Of a DNA stretch of 64,000 nucleotides, positions 53,931-62,217 are shown in pieces (the stretch's first letter is position 1; each line of letters opens with the position of its first letter). The translations under genes and the position numbers were made by a program. Below the pieces are notes generated by a model. The model ran no database searches and was not told the origin of the DNA. It was given only the letters and a program-made list of their open reading frames with translations. The stretch comes from an uncultured Desulfovibrio sp. (lineage in GTDB: Bacteria > Desulfobacterota > Desulfovibrionia > Desulfovibrionales > Desulfovibrionaceae), in the NCBI GenBank assembly GCA_949291675.1, contig CASEWR010000167.1:1-64000 (forward strand), in the 5' to 3' direction.

Positions 53931-55130
53931 TCAGGCTGAGCCTGCAAGAGGGGCAGGGAGCAGGCATTGCCTGACAAGGCCTGCTTTTGCCGCGTCTTCT
54001 GCGGCAAATGCTCGTGCAGTGGCTGCAATGGCCTGGGCAGAAATTCGCAGGCAGCGCTGCGGAACCTGCTCCTTCTCGCAGAGAAAGGCAGAGATGCCGA
54101 GCCTGGCAGCACCAAGCCTGGCAGGGGCGGGGGCATTGGCAGCCATGTGCAGGACAAGATCAAAGGCAAGCGGCTGGTAGAGATAGCGGCGCACAATGGC
54201 GTGCATGGCATACAGACTGCGTCCTTCGGGCAGAAAGAGAGCCAGTTCCTCACGCCGGACGTTGTACACATGGATGCGGAAGGCGCCTTCGAGGTCGGCG
54301 ACCTCGCAGCCGATGACATCTTCGCCAAGGCGCATGGAGCCTAAGCGGGCACGCTGGGCAGAAGGCACAGGGACGCTGCGTGGCAGACACTGTTCGATGG
54401 CAATGTCCCTTCTGCCCAGCACAAACTGCAGGATCGCTTCCAGCCCGTCTGCCGAGCGGGTGTGCCTGGTGAGCAGGGGAATGCAGGCAAGGTCTGCACA
54501 GCTTGTTTGGGCTGCACGGGCAAGGCCTGGGAGTCCGAAGCCGGACAGGGCCTGGAGCAGGTCTGCCAGACGCTCGTCCTTTTCCTCCAGGCTGCGCAGG
54601 CCCAGCTTGCTGGCTGTGAAGGCCCGGTAGTAGAGAACATAGAGGGCCTGGTTGAAGATGTCGAGAAAGCGCCTGCTCTCGTCGTGATCGTTTCTGGCCT
54701 CCTCGATGAGTTCCTCGGTATAGAAGGCAGGCAGGGGGCTTGAGGCGCCATAGAGGGAGAGAAAGGTCACGGTCATGGCATAGCGTGCCCGTGCCCTGCC
54801 GGCGTCTTCCTTCCGTGCGGCCCCTTGCCGTACGTCTGCTCCGCACGGATCTGTCTCTTCCCCGACACAGGAAGCGTCCTCTTCGGGGGCTTTGCGGCGC
54901 AGGTCAGTGATGTCCGTGCCGGGATGCGCCAGGGAGAGATCAGGGGAGATGGCAAGGCCGTGGCGCAGAAAGTCTTCCGTGCTTTCCCACGCATCTGCAT
55001 GCTGGCGCAGGAGCAGACGCACAGCCTGAATGAAGCTGAAGGTCTTCGGCTTTGCCAGCAGGCTTTCCAGTACAGAAGCCGGCGGCTTCCCGGTTACAGC
55101 AGCCGGCGGCTTCCCAGTCGTGGCGTCCAT
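53931..55130 (-). CDS. tssG: T6SS baseplate protein TssG
   Basis: A 399-residue baseplate wedge protein. The TssG core FSFIQAVRLLLRQHADAWE lies near residue 32, with RRFLDIFNQALYVLYYRAF in the middle and the GRRDIAIEQC segment later. The very N-terminus has an eight-residue repeat (TGKPPAAV, then TGKPPASV) encoded by a 24-bp tandem repeat that lies in the overlap with tssF. The ATG has no ribosome site, which fits translational coupling to tssF. Confidence 0.92.
   Translation of the reverse strand: MDATTGKPPAAVTGKPPASVLESLLAKPKTFSFIQAVRLLLRQHADAWESTEDFLRHGLAISPDLSLAHPGTDITDLRRKAPEEDASCVGEETDPCGADVRQGAARKEDAGRARARYAMTVTFLSLYGASSPLPAFYTEELIEEARNDHDESRRFLDIFNQALYVLYYRAFTASKLGLRSLEEKDERLADLLQALSGFGLPGLARAAQTSCADLACIPLLTRHTRSADGLEAILQFVLGRRDIAIEQCLPRSVPVPSAQRARLGSMRLGEDVIGCEVADLEGAFRIHVYNVRREELALFLPEGRSLYAMHAIVRRYLYQPLAFDLVLHMAANAPAPARLGAARLGISAFLCEKEQVPQRCLRISAQAIAATARAFAAEDAAKAGLVRQCLLPAPLAGSA
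55077..55124. repeat. 24-bp tandem duplication in the tssF/tssG overlap
   Basis: Two 24-bp units starting AGCCGGCGGCTTCCC, adjacent and nearly identical in the first 15 bases. The duplication spans the tssF stop codon and encodes the repeated TGKPPA at the tssG N-terminus. It may have lengthened the gene overlap. Confidence 0.7.
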
Positions 55131-56788
55131 GCAAGAGTGTCTCCGCTGTGTTTGTCCGTCACTTCCAGACGGGTCCAGGTATTGATGGTGGCAAAGCGGG
55201 CAAGCACCTCATCCAGCACAAGCCCGAAGAGAAAGCGCTCGCCCCTGCCGGCAAAGCATTCGCCGGCAAGCTGCAGGCGCAACACCTGTCCCTGCACAGG
55301 TCTGCCCTTGACAAGGCGCATGCCTGGCGTTGCGCAAAAGTCCTGCACAGCTGCAATGCGCTGGCGGTTCAGGGTCACGCGGGCAGGGTCCGGATCCCTG
55401 ACAGGCAGCCACAGGGACAGAAACTCCTTCATGGCCTCTGTCCCTGCCAGGGGCAGCATATTGGCATGCAGGCAGGAGAATAGGCGCCACTGCAGGTCTG
55501 TCTCATCCGGGGCAGGCATGGCCGGAGAGGGCGGCAGGATGTTGCTGAAGGAGGCCATGGCAGGACTTGTGTCCGTTGGCACACGGATGTCTCCCTCATG
55601 CAGCTGGTTGGGCAGGCTGTGGTGAAAGCACAAGAGATCGCTGACCAGGGTCTCCCCCTCACCAGGACTTTGTGCTGCGCCGTAGAGCAGGGACACATAG
55701 TATTCCATGCGCCCGCTGACCTGGGAGCGTGCCCTGCGCACGGCATAGGCGCCTGTGTTCTGCGTGCGCAGACGTGACCAGGGTTCGTAGATATGCTGCG
55801 TCTGTCCGCGCTGTATACCAATCAGTTTGCGGATGGCGTAGATTTCCAGCTGGCGGGCACTGTCCTTTTGCGGGGTAAGGCGGTACTCGTGCCTGTCCTG
55901 GCGCACAAGGAAGGGAGCAGAACTGTGGGGAAAGAGATTGACGGCAGGGGTCACATTCAGACGCACAAGGTCAGGGCGCACACTGGCGGGAATATCCTCA
56001 GCCTGAAGGTGGAAACGCACGGTCACCCTGGTGGCGGACCTGTCTGCAGTGAGCGGGGCAATGCCTGTCAGGCGCAGGAAGAGAAACTGCTCGGGTAACA
56101 GGAAATAGTTGCGCAGTCTGTCCGCTCCGGGAAAAAAGGCGTGGTCAGGTCCTGGCGGAAGAGGAGCAGGCGCAACCTGGCACTGCCCCGGGCGCAGGCG
56201 GACAGTGCCTGCCTCAAGGTCAATGCCGCAGCATGCCCTGGAGAGCAGGTACAGCCACTGGCAGGCCTCGGCAAAGGGCGCGTGCAGATGGAAGAGCAGC
56301 GCATCCGGCCACCAGTTGCCAATGCCTGCAGGGGAGGTGATGCTGACCTCAAGCGTTGCTTCCTTCGGGCTTTTGTGCACAAGTGTGCTGCGCACGCTGC
56401 TGACAGGGTAGATGCTCATGGCCCCGAAGGGGGTGTAGGTGCAGCGGGTGCCGCCGACCTCCACACTGTCAAGCCTGGTCTCTGGCCCGATGTGCTGCAC
56501 GCCCTGGACCTGGGGGTCCGGGAAGAACTGGACCAGGGTCTGGGACGGCATGGCCCTGAGCATGTTCGGCGCAGTCAGATCAAGCAGGCCCTGCACAATT
56601 TCCGGAAAGTTCTGATCCAGGCGCTCGTTGATGAGTCCGCACAGAAAGGCTGTTGCCTCAAGCAGGCGCTCCACATCCGGGTCAGTGCTGCGTGAGGCAA
56701 GCAGCGGAGCAATGGCCGGATGCTCCCTTGCATAGTCCGCTCCGAGCTCCCGCAGGTAGGCGAGTTCTTCTGCGTAGTAATTCTTCAT
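55094..56788 (-). CDS. tssF: T6SS baseplate protein TssF
   Basis: A 564-residue baseplate wedge protein. It begins KNYYAEELAYLRELGADYAREHP, the strongly conserved TssF N-terminus, followed by RLLEATAFLCGLINERLDQNFPE. The start is given at ATG 56788; a GTG directly before it (56791) is equally possible. The GGAGG site lies a little far upstream for either. The gene overlaps tssG by 37 bp. Confidence 0.92.
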   Translation of the reverse strand: MKNYYAEELAYLRELGADYAREHPAIAPLLASRSTDPDVERLLEATAFLCGLINERLDQNFPEIVQGLLDLTAPNMLRAMPSQTLVQFFPDPQVQGVQHIGPETRLDSVEVGGTRCTYTPFGAMSIYPVSSVRSTLVHKSPKEATLEVSITSPAGIGNWWPDALLFHLHAPFAEACQWLYLLSRACCGIDLEAGTVRLRPGQCQVAPAPLPPGPDHAFFPGADRLRNYFLLPEQFLFLRLTGIAPLTADRSATRVTVRFHLQAEDIPASVRPDLVRLNVTPAVNLFPHSSAPFLVRQDRHEYRLTPQKDSARQLEIYAIRKLIGIQRGQTQHIYEPWSRLRTQNTGAYAVRRARSQVSGRMEYYVSLLYGAAQSPGEGETLVSDLLCFHHSLPNQLHEGDIRVPTDTSPAMASFSNILPPSPAMPAPDETDLQWRLFSCLHANMLPLAGTEAMKEFLSLWLPVRDPDPARVTLNRQRIAAVQDFCATPGMRLVKGRPVQGQVLRLQLAGECFAGRGERFLFGLVLDEVLARFATINTWTRLEVTDKHSGDTLAWTPRLGSRRLL

Positions 56789-56846
56789 CACGCATCGGCA
56801 ATTCCTCCCCTGCCTGGAAGGCAGAGAGGAATCGCCGCCTCCCTGC

Positions 56847-59800
56847 TTAGAAAATCTGGATGAGCTTTGATTTCATGGAGATAACTTTGGCCCTGCCGGC
56901 ATGTATGTCAACACCGGTGCCGGCTATTGCTATCTTACTCTTCCCTTTCGGGGTCGTCAGCAGGACTTTGTCTGCCTGTGCTGTCAGAAGATTTGATTTC
57001 ATGGTGATATGCTCGCTGGCACTGTGTATGAGTTTGATCGTTTCCGGATCTTCTGTTTTCAGGCCGCGATTCTTGCTGTCAAGAAGAGAAAACACGCCGT
57101 CTTTGCAGGTGAAGGTGACTTTTTTCTGCTGGGATGTATGACTGATGGTCAGGGCATCCCCATCTGCGGCTGCAGTGGCGGTAATCTGCACAGGACCAGT
57201 GTTGTTCAGGGTCATGGTGCCGTTTTCATTTTGCAGCGTGACATTGCCGTTTTCATTCTCAAGGCTGACATCACCCTTTTTATTTTGCAGGGTGACATAG
57301 CTTTTCAGCGTTCCACTGCCGGGATTTGCCTTGTCGGGCGCAAGTTGCAGCGTCAGACTCCCCCATGTGTCCTGTCTGTCGCCACACTGTGCCTGATAGT
57401 TTGCTGCTTTCTGTCTGATGTCAGGATCCCTTTTCGTCGCCAGGATGGTATTTATTTTATCTATATGTGCCACCATAGTTCTGGAATCATCATTACCTTT
57501 CGTTGTTATTTCTACCAGAGGTGCATGGGCAGACATCTCCTTTGCAGAAATAAGACGCAGCGTATGTGATGTGGCAGACGTGGAATTCTTTGAGAATGAG
57601 GCGATATCTCCTCCTTTGACAACCTCCGTTGTGGGATCATTAAATTTCGTTTTGTAAAACATCGTCAGGGCGTCCTGTTTGGAGACTGAGGTGAGGGACT
57701 GGATATCCTTGAAGGAGCTCAAGACCAGACCATCATCGGCAAGAGTCAGATGCAGCCCCTTTGCTGCGCCAATCAGGGGGCCATTATTTGCGTTCAGCAG
57801 GATGCCCTTGGGGTCTGTCCCGAGTGCAAATTTGTATAAGGAATAATTCGTCACTATCTCGGCAACAAGAGAAGGAACTCTTGCAGTGAGAGCAGTCATT
57901 GCTGCCGATATCCTGGGAGACAGGTGCTTTTTCTTCTCTGCGTTTTCATCATCCTTTTTACTGTCTTTTTCCTTGCCGTCCTTTTCATCCTTGTCAGTAC
58001 AGAGCTCATATAAAACGCCTGATGTCACATCAAGTGCAGTTGTTGTCAGGAATGTGAAGAGACATTCTTTTGTATATTTTTTTAAATCATCTTCATTCAT
58101 TCTTGTGCTCAGCTTTAATGTACTGTTAGTATCACCAGATGTGAGCACAGCAGAATACGTATTGGAATTAATTTTCTTCCCAAGTTTGAGTAATTTGTCT
58201 GTACTTTTTGCAGTTTTTATGAGGGCAATCAGCATTGACAGGGTATTGACACCAATGTCCTTTCTGTCACTGGACAATTCTGGTGATGACGCTTTCTTTG
58301 TGTCATTGTAGACAGGCAGGTATTTCTTGCCCCATTTCGCAATATCATTTGTGATGGAGATGAGGTTTTTCCAGTCCAGGAACTTGAAGGAGCCGTGGCT
58401 TGCCTCGATGGTCTGGAGAAAGCCGGCGCCAACAGAGTTGCTGATGCCCGCTGAACTCGATGCCGTGGTGGTGACGCTTGAGTACTCATTGTCCGAGAAC
58501 TTCAGCAGAGCATCAGTACTGCCTGAGGACATGACAATGCCAGAGCGTGCGCCGGTGTTGAGCACAAGGCCCTGCTTGTCTGTATCGGTATTAAAGGAAA
58601 GTCCCCCGCCTGCTGCAGTCAGAATGCTTGTGCCCTGCGCTGTGGAGGCATTTTCCATGGAGCCTGTTTCCGCATTGCTGACAGCGCCGGCAATGACAGG
58701 CCTGTCAGGGTCGCCGTCAAGGAAGGTGATGAGCACTTCCACGCCGGGAGAGAGCGGGAAGGCGAAGCCGTGTCCTGCACCGACATGGGGCTGCATGCGC
58801 CGGACCCAGCAGGAGGATCTGCCGGATGCGTGGTCTGAAATATCCTGGGGAAAGACAACCTTGTAGCAGCCGGCATCATTGATTTCTGCCACAGGAGAGT
58901 CTCCTGCCGAGTCAATGAAGGCAGTGATCATGCCGCTTACCTTGTTGCGCTGTGTGGCACGTGCAGGACGAAACTGCACGTCTGAGGGGATACAGGTAAA
59001 GGAATTGCGGTAGTACAGGCGGTCCGCATTGCTGATGGGCACGCCAATGGCCTGGGAGAGGTAGGCCTCCTGACTGCCTTCGTGACGGACGCGTGTGAGC
59101 AGGTATTCCCTGTTGAAGGACGCGTCATAATGCTGTTCCAGGGAGAAGCAGAAGCCCGGGCGCAGCCTGGGATTGGCGCTTGCCCCCTGAAAGACTCGTG
59201 CAGTGCACTGCAATGCCTCGGCCCGCAGCTTTGCCAGGCGGTTGCCTTCCGCTGTGGTGGTGAAGCCCTCGCCGTAGTAGTAGACCTCGCCAAGACCTGC
59301 GGGGGACACTGTGCAGGTGCCCACTACAGGGCGATTGGGATTGAGCCAGTCGTATTCGCGCAGGATGACGCGGTTCGGCAGAGGCGTGCAGGTCAGGGAG
59401 AAGGAGGTGATGACTTCTTCCCTGTGGCTGCTCTCCATGCCTGAGCCAGGGGAGTAGCGCAGGGGATTGGTGCCTTCTATGACTGTATGGGTGAGCTTTG
59501 AGTCGGTAATGACCAGCCGTTCGCCGCTGCTGCCTTCCTCAAAGAAGTAGTAGAGGCCGTCGTGCTCCATCTTCCAGGACATGTAGTCAAAAAGACTCTC
59601 ATTGTTCTGCATGGAAAAGTCCCTTGGAGCATAGTCTTCAGCAAGGCGGAACTCGTAGTCCGGAGCAAAGACGCCCAGTTTGCCAAGGCATTCTTCAAGA
59701 AGCTCACGCACAGACTTGTCAATGAAGAAGTTATTCTGCACGGATCTTGTGTAATACCACAGTCCGGGATGCAGGGTGAGCTCGTAAAAGGTCCAGTCGT

Positions 59801-60077
59801 TATAGCGCGAGGTCTGCACAATGCTGCTGATCCAGCCGCTGAAAACAGCATCCCTGTCCTGGTCCGCACCCCTGATGGTGAAGGTTGCCCGTGCTGAAAG
59901 CATGGCTTCAAGAGGCAGACTGTCCTTTTGCGTGGCTATGCGGATGGTAAACTGATACAGCTCGCTCAGGCCCTCGCTGCCGGAAAAACGGATAACCAGC
60001 AGAGCATGATCCTCCGGGACTGCCTCGGAGCTGAAGGTAAAGCGCTCTTTGGAAAAACTGTTGTCCTGTGCACACAT
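56847..60077 (-). CDS. vgrG: T6SS spike protein VgrG (TssI) with AT-rich insertion
   Basis: A 1076-residue VgrG, larger than the usual 600-800. The N-terminal gp27-like part runs to about residue 400 (SGSEGLSELYQFTIRI at the start, WKMEHDGLYYFFEEGSSGERL in the middle). A gp5-type OB domain with SRSSCWVRRMQ-type and GVEVLITFLDGDPDRPVI segments follows. Residues about 560-905 form an insertion with a Lys/Asp-rich linker (DKDEKDGKEKDSKKDDENAE) and clearly AT-richer DNA than all neighbours (57360-58400). The C-terminus returns to a spike-like beta-prism (VTLQNENGTMTL repeats). ATG 60077 follows GGGAGTCTTTCC. The insertion may be an effector or adaptor domain; I do not recognise its family. Confidence 0.93.
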   Translation of the reverse strand: MCAQDNSFSKERFTFSSEAVPEDHALLVIRFSGSEGLSELYQFTIRIATQKDSLPLEAMLSARATFTIRGADQDRDAVFSGWISSIVQTSRYNDWTFYELTLHPGLWYYTRSVQNNFFIDKSVRELLEECLGKLGVFAPDYEFRLAEDYAPRDFSMQNNESLFDYMSWKMEHDGLYYFFEEGSSGERLVITDSKLTHTVIEGTNPLRYSPGSGMESSHREEVITSFSLTCTPLPNRVILREYDWLNPNRPVVGTCTVSPAGLGEVYYYGEGFTTTAEGNRLAKLRAEALQCTARVFQGASANPRLRPGFCFSLEQHYDASFNREYLLTRVRHEGSQEAYLSQAIGVPISNADRLYYRNSFTCIPSDVQFRPARATQRNKVSGMITAFIDSAGDSPVAEINDAGCYKVVFPQDISDHASGRSSCWVRRMQPHVGAGHGFAFPLSPGVEVLITFLDGDPDRPVIAGAVSNAETGSMENASTAQGTSILTAAGGGLSFNTDTDKQGLVLNTGARSGIVMSSGSTDALLKFSDNEYSSVTTTASSSAGISNSVGAGFLQTIEASHGSFKFLDWKNLISITNDIAKWGKKYLPVYNDTKKASSPELSSDRKDIGVNTLSMLIALIKTAKSTDKLLKLGKKINSNTYSAVLTSGDTNSTLKLSTRMNEDDLKKYTKECLFTFLTTTALDVTSGVLYELCTDKDEKDGKEKDSKKDDENAEKKKHLSPRISAAMTALTARVPSLVAEIVTNYSLYKFALGTDPKGILLNANNGPLIGAAKGLHLTLADDGLVLSSFKDIQSLTSVSKQDALTMFYKTKFNDPTTEVVKGGDIASFSKNSTSATSHTLRLISAKEMSAHAPLVEITTKGNDDSRTMVAHIDKINTILATKRDPDIRQKAANYQAQCGDRQDTWGSLTLQLAPDKANPGSGTLKSYVTLQNKKGDVSLENENGNVTLQNENGTMTLNNTGPVQITATAAADGDALTISHTSQQKKVTFTCKDGVFSLLDSKNRGLKTEDPETIKLIHSASEHITMKSNLLTAQADKVLLTTPKGKSKIAIAGTGVDIHAGRAKVISMKSKLIQIF

Positions 60078-60599
60078 GGAAAGACTCCCTGGCATGAACT
60101 GGCCTGAGCGAAAAACAGCTGATATGAATGTAAAGACGGGGCGGCCTGCCGGACAGGCAGGGAAAAGGCCGGGTGGGGGAAGGTGTGGGAAGGTGTGGGA
60201 AGGAACAGACGCAGCTGAAAGCAGCGGCAGAAATTGTGCCGGACACTACCTGCTCGTTGCGACATCCCGGGTGCAAGCATGTCTCCAGGGTATACCCTGT
60301 CCGGCGTGATGCCTGCAACTGGCCGGAAACTGCCCGCGTTCTGCCGGCTGCAGCCGGGGAGGAGACAGAAAGCGTGTGGAAAGAGCTTGTGACAGCCCTC
60401 CGGGCCGGACTCTTGTGCATGTTCTACTGCAAAAACGAGACAGGACGCAAAACAGGTACTACCTGCTGAAACAGCCCCCCTGCCCGGGGCGTCGGGCTGT
60501 TGCTGGCGGGAGACGGAAAGCCTGTGCAGGCCAGGCGGAAGAGTGGACCATGGTGCACCAGGGTACAGGCTGGCTGGCAATGTCCCGAACCTGCCCCGC
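60078..60599. other. Intergenic region upstream of vgrG
   Basis: About 520 nt with no supported gene. It contains an array of GTGTGGGAAG units (about three copies, 60181-60203). A vgrG promoter may lie here, but no clear hexamers were found. Confidence 0.5.
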
Positions 60600-60956
60600 T
60601 TACTTCGTTGTCCGGCTGGCTCCTGGCAGAGGAAAGACTGGCCCGGAACCAGCGCCGGCCTTGTGTTCAGGCTGGCTTTGAGGAAAGGCCTGAGCCAGGG
60701 AGGGACCTGCAGCAGCAAGAGCGTCCAGGGCATCGTCTGCAAGCAGGCAGACAGAAGAACTGTTGTCAGAACTGCTGTCAGGACTGGCAGCAGTCGGCGT
60801 CACAGTTGCCACATCTGCCGGCGTCCTCATCGGCGCGTCAATTGGCGTGTCCATTGGCGCGTCTGCCGGCTCATGCTGCGGCAGTGTCGGTCTCGGGGGA
60901 GGCGGCAGGGTAAAGGCTCTGCGCATCAGCGCGTCAACATCTGCTGGTACTGACAT
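60600..60956 (-). CDS. Small Pro-rich protein with leader-like motif, unknown
   Basis: A 118-residue protein that I do not recognise. The start ATG 60956 follows CGGGAGTTCCCCC. Residues 1-70 are Pro/Thr/Asp-rich with a four-residue periodicity (DTPI, DAPM, RTPA). Residues 72-84, LADDALDALAAAG, resemble the double-glycine-type leader motif LSDDQLDSIAGG of the next two proteins, but with AAAG instead of AGG and placed late in the chain. The rest is Gly/Pro-rich. It is on the same strand as the small-protein pair and vgrG. It may be a third member of the group, or an unrelated linker-like protein; coding status is only moderately supported. Confidence 0.5.
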   Translation of the reverse strand: MSVPADVDALMRRAFTLPPPPRPTLPQHEPADAPMDTPIDAPMRTPADVATVTPTAASPDSSSDNSSSVCLLADDALDALAAAGPSLAQAFPQSQPEHKAGAGSGPVFPLPGASRTTK

Positions 60957-61039
60957 GGGGGAACTCCCGATGGCGGGGGTGGGGGAAGTGTGCTGTGATA
61001 GACGGGATGCAGGCAACAGCCATTCTGCATCCAGTCCCC

Positions 61040-61064
61040 GTCTCCTGCGTTCCGGGCAGGAGAC
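61040..61064. other. Hairpin between the small-protein pair and the Pro-rich gene
   Basis: GTCTCCTGC and GCAGGAGAC form a perfect 9-bp stem with a 7-nt loop, 15 nt after the stop of the second double-glycine protein. There is no T-run. It may stabilise the mRNA of the pair. Confidence 0.55.
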
Positions 61065-61078
61065 AGGGAGCGGTGCTG

Positions 61079-61405
61079 TTATGCCTGGCTGTTAAGCATG
61101 GCACGGGCATCGGCAATGGAGACAGACACACCTGTCCTGTCGTCGCTGCCCGCGAAGAAGGTAATGGAGGTTGCGCCGGCTGCTTCAGCACGGGAAAGGC
61201 GGCTTTCCACAAATTCTCTGCTTGCAGGGCCACTCTGTACCGAAGCAGCTGCAGAGCCGGCTCCGGAAGTGGCATAGCCGATGCGCAACGCTGTTCCTCT
61301 GCTGCCAGCCTGGAAGGCGTACTTGTCAAAGCCTGACGGCAGGGCAGTTCCGCCGGCAATGCTGTCGAGCTGATCGTCGCTGAGACTGTGAATGGCGGTT
61401 GTCAT
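61079..61405 (-). CDS. Double-glycine-leader small protein 2
   Basis: A 108-residue protein. The N-terminus MTTAIHSLSDDQLDSIAGG ends in a Gly-Gly at residues 18-19, the hallmark of bacteriocin and RiPP-type leader peptides that are cleaved after GG by C39-type peptidase/ABC exporters. The following TALP is also shared with protein 1, so 19 of the first 23 residues agree. The remaining about 85 residues are divergent, rich in Ala, Gly and Ser, without Cys. A weak resemblance to protein 1 is seen in AGATSITFFAGSDDRTGVSVS. GAGGAG precedes the ATG. No C39 exporter or modifying enzyme is in the window. Possible roles are RiPP precursor, secreted T6SS-linked factor, or T6SS cargo. Confidence 0.85.
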   Translation of the reverse strand: MTTAIHSLSDDQLDSIAGGTALPSGFDKYAFQAGSRGTALRIGYATSGAGSAAASVQSGPASREFVESRLSRAEAAGATSITFFAGSDDRTGVSVSIADARAMLNSQA

Positions 61406-61445
61406 GGGGCATCTCCTCGCTGTCCTGTCACTGCGCTCGGGAAAA

Positions 61446-61790
61446 TCAGGAATTGAGCCAGCTGTTGATCTGGTTCAGAGAGACGTCCACACCCTGTGTC
61501 TTGTCTCCGCCCTTGTACAGAGTGATATGGTCAGCACCAGAACGCGCGGCATCCTGGACTATTCTCGCCATGCATTCCGTGCTTGCCGGAACTGTACGTA
61601 TTGTTATCTGCGTCAGATCTTGAACGCTGGTGCCGCTGGAACTGCCGGAACTGGCGCCGTACTGAAGATAGATCGCATCCTTGCCATTGCGGCCCGGGAA
61701 GACGAACTGCTGAAGCGCCGCCGGCAGAGCAGTCCCGCCGGCAATGCCGTCAAGCTGTTCGTCGCTGAGACTATGAATGGTGTTTGTCAT
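61446..61790 (-). CDS. Double-glycine-leader small protein 1
   Basis: A 114-residue protein, first of the pair. The N-terminus MTNTIHSLSDEQLDGIAGG has the leader pattern LSxxxLDxIAGG with Gly18-Gly19. The rest (about 95 residues) begins TALPAALQQFVFPGRNGKD and includes a Ser/Gly-rich GASSGSSSGTS segment, one Cys (TECM) and a C-terminal part ADHITLYKGGDKTQGVDVSL that aligns loosely with protein 2. AAAGGAG lies in good position and directly follows the 3' arm of a long inverted repeat, so translation could be controlled by RNA folding. The upstream gene in the same direction is the ECF sigma factor. Confidence 0.87.
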   Translation of the reverse strand: MTNTIHSLSDEQLDGIAGGTALPAALQQFVFPGRNGKDAIYLQYGASSGSSSGTSVQDLTQITIRTVPASTECMARIVQDAARSGADHITLYKGGDKTQGVDVSLNQINSWLNS

Positions 61791-61804
61791 GACTGTTCTC
61801 CTTT

Positions 61805-61907
61805 GGGGAGTGTGCCCTATCTGTTGATCCTCCTGAGAGCCTTCCCGATATCCCCGCCTCCATAGGTGGGGGATGCACGGGCGATCAACAGAAACGGAAC
61901 ACTCCCC
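61805..61907 (-). promoter_or_regulatory. Highly structured 5' leader (riboswitch-like or attenuator)
   Basis: A 103-nt imperfect palindrome directly upstream of the double-glycine protein 1 gene. Outer stem: GGGGAGTGT (61805-61813) with ACACTCCCC (61899-61907). After a symmetric 6-by-6 internal loop comes TCTGTTGATC (61820-61829) with GATCAACAGA (61883-61892). Inside are CCCG/CGGG, ATCCCC/GGGGAT and an apical CCT/AGG. The ribosome site AAAGGAG follows immediately. It matches no riboswitch class that I recognise. It could instead be a small mobile-element remnant with terminal inverted repeats. Confidence 0.75.
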
Positions 61908-62217
61908 TCCTTTGTTTCTTGTGTTCCTGTGCCTCTTCCTGACTGCTGTCAGGTATCTGGCGGCATCTGGCAGGTTCCTGGTGGTTGGGGAAAATCAGGC
62001 CTGGATGCACCCGGGTCTGACGTCTGCCCCCGAAAAATGATGCTGCATGTTCTGCTGAAGACGGAGCGTGAAGACTGCGTCTGAATGGTGTGTCTGAGCT
62101 GTGTCTGAAAGCGCTGAGAACATGTCCTTTGTCCCTGAGACGAAGCAGACAGGCAAAGGGGGTACAGGAAGGACAAAAAAAATTTCGCGCCTGCCGGGTC
62201 TGCGTCAGCTGCGGCCC
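61908..62217. other. Spacer between ECF sigma gene and structured leader
   Basis: About 310 nt, without a gene. In the minus direction a run of eight T follows a GC-rich stretch about 35 nt after the sigma-factor stop (near 62177-62184), but no good stem precedes it. A promoter of the small-protein pair should lie here; no sigma-70 or typical ECF (GGAAC/CGT) pair could be assigned with confidence. Confidence 0.5.

Noticed and set aside
61446..61790. Double-glycine proteins as effector and immunity pair
   Set aside because: Both have the same leader and related layout, so they are paralogues of one type rather than a toxin with its inhibitor; no membrane or inhibitor-like feature is seen in either.
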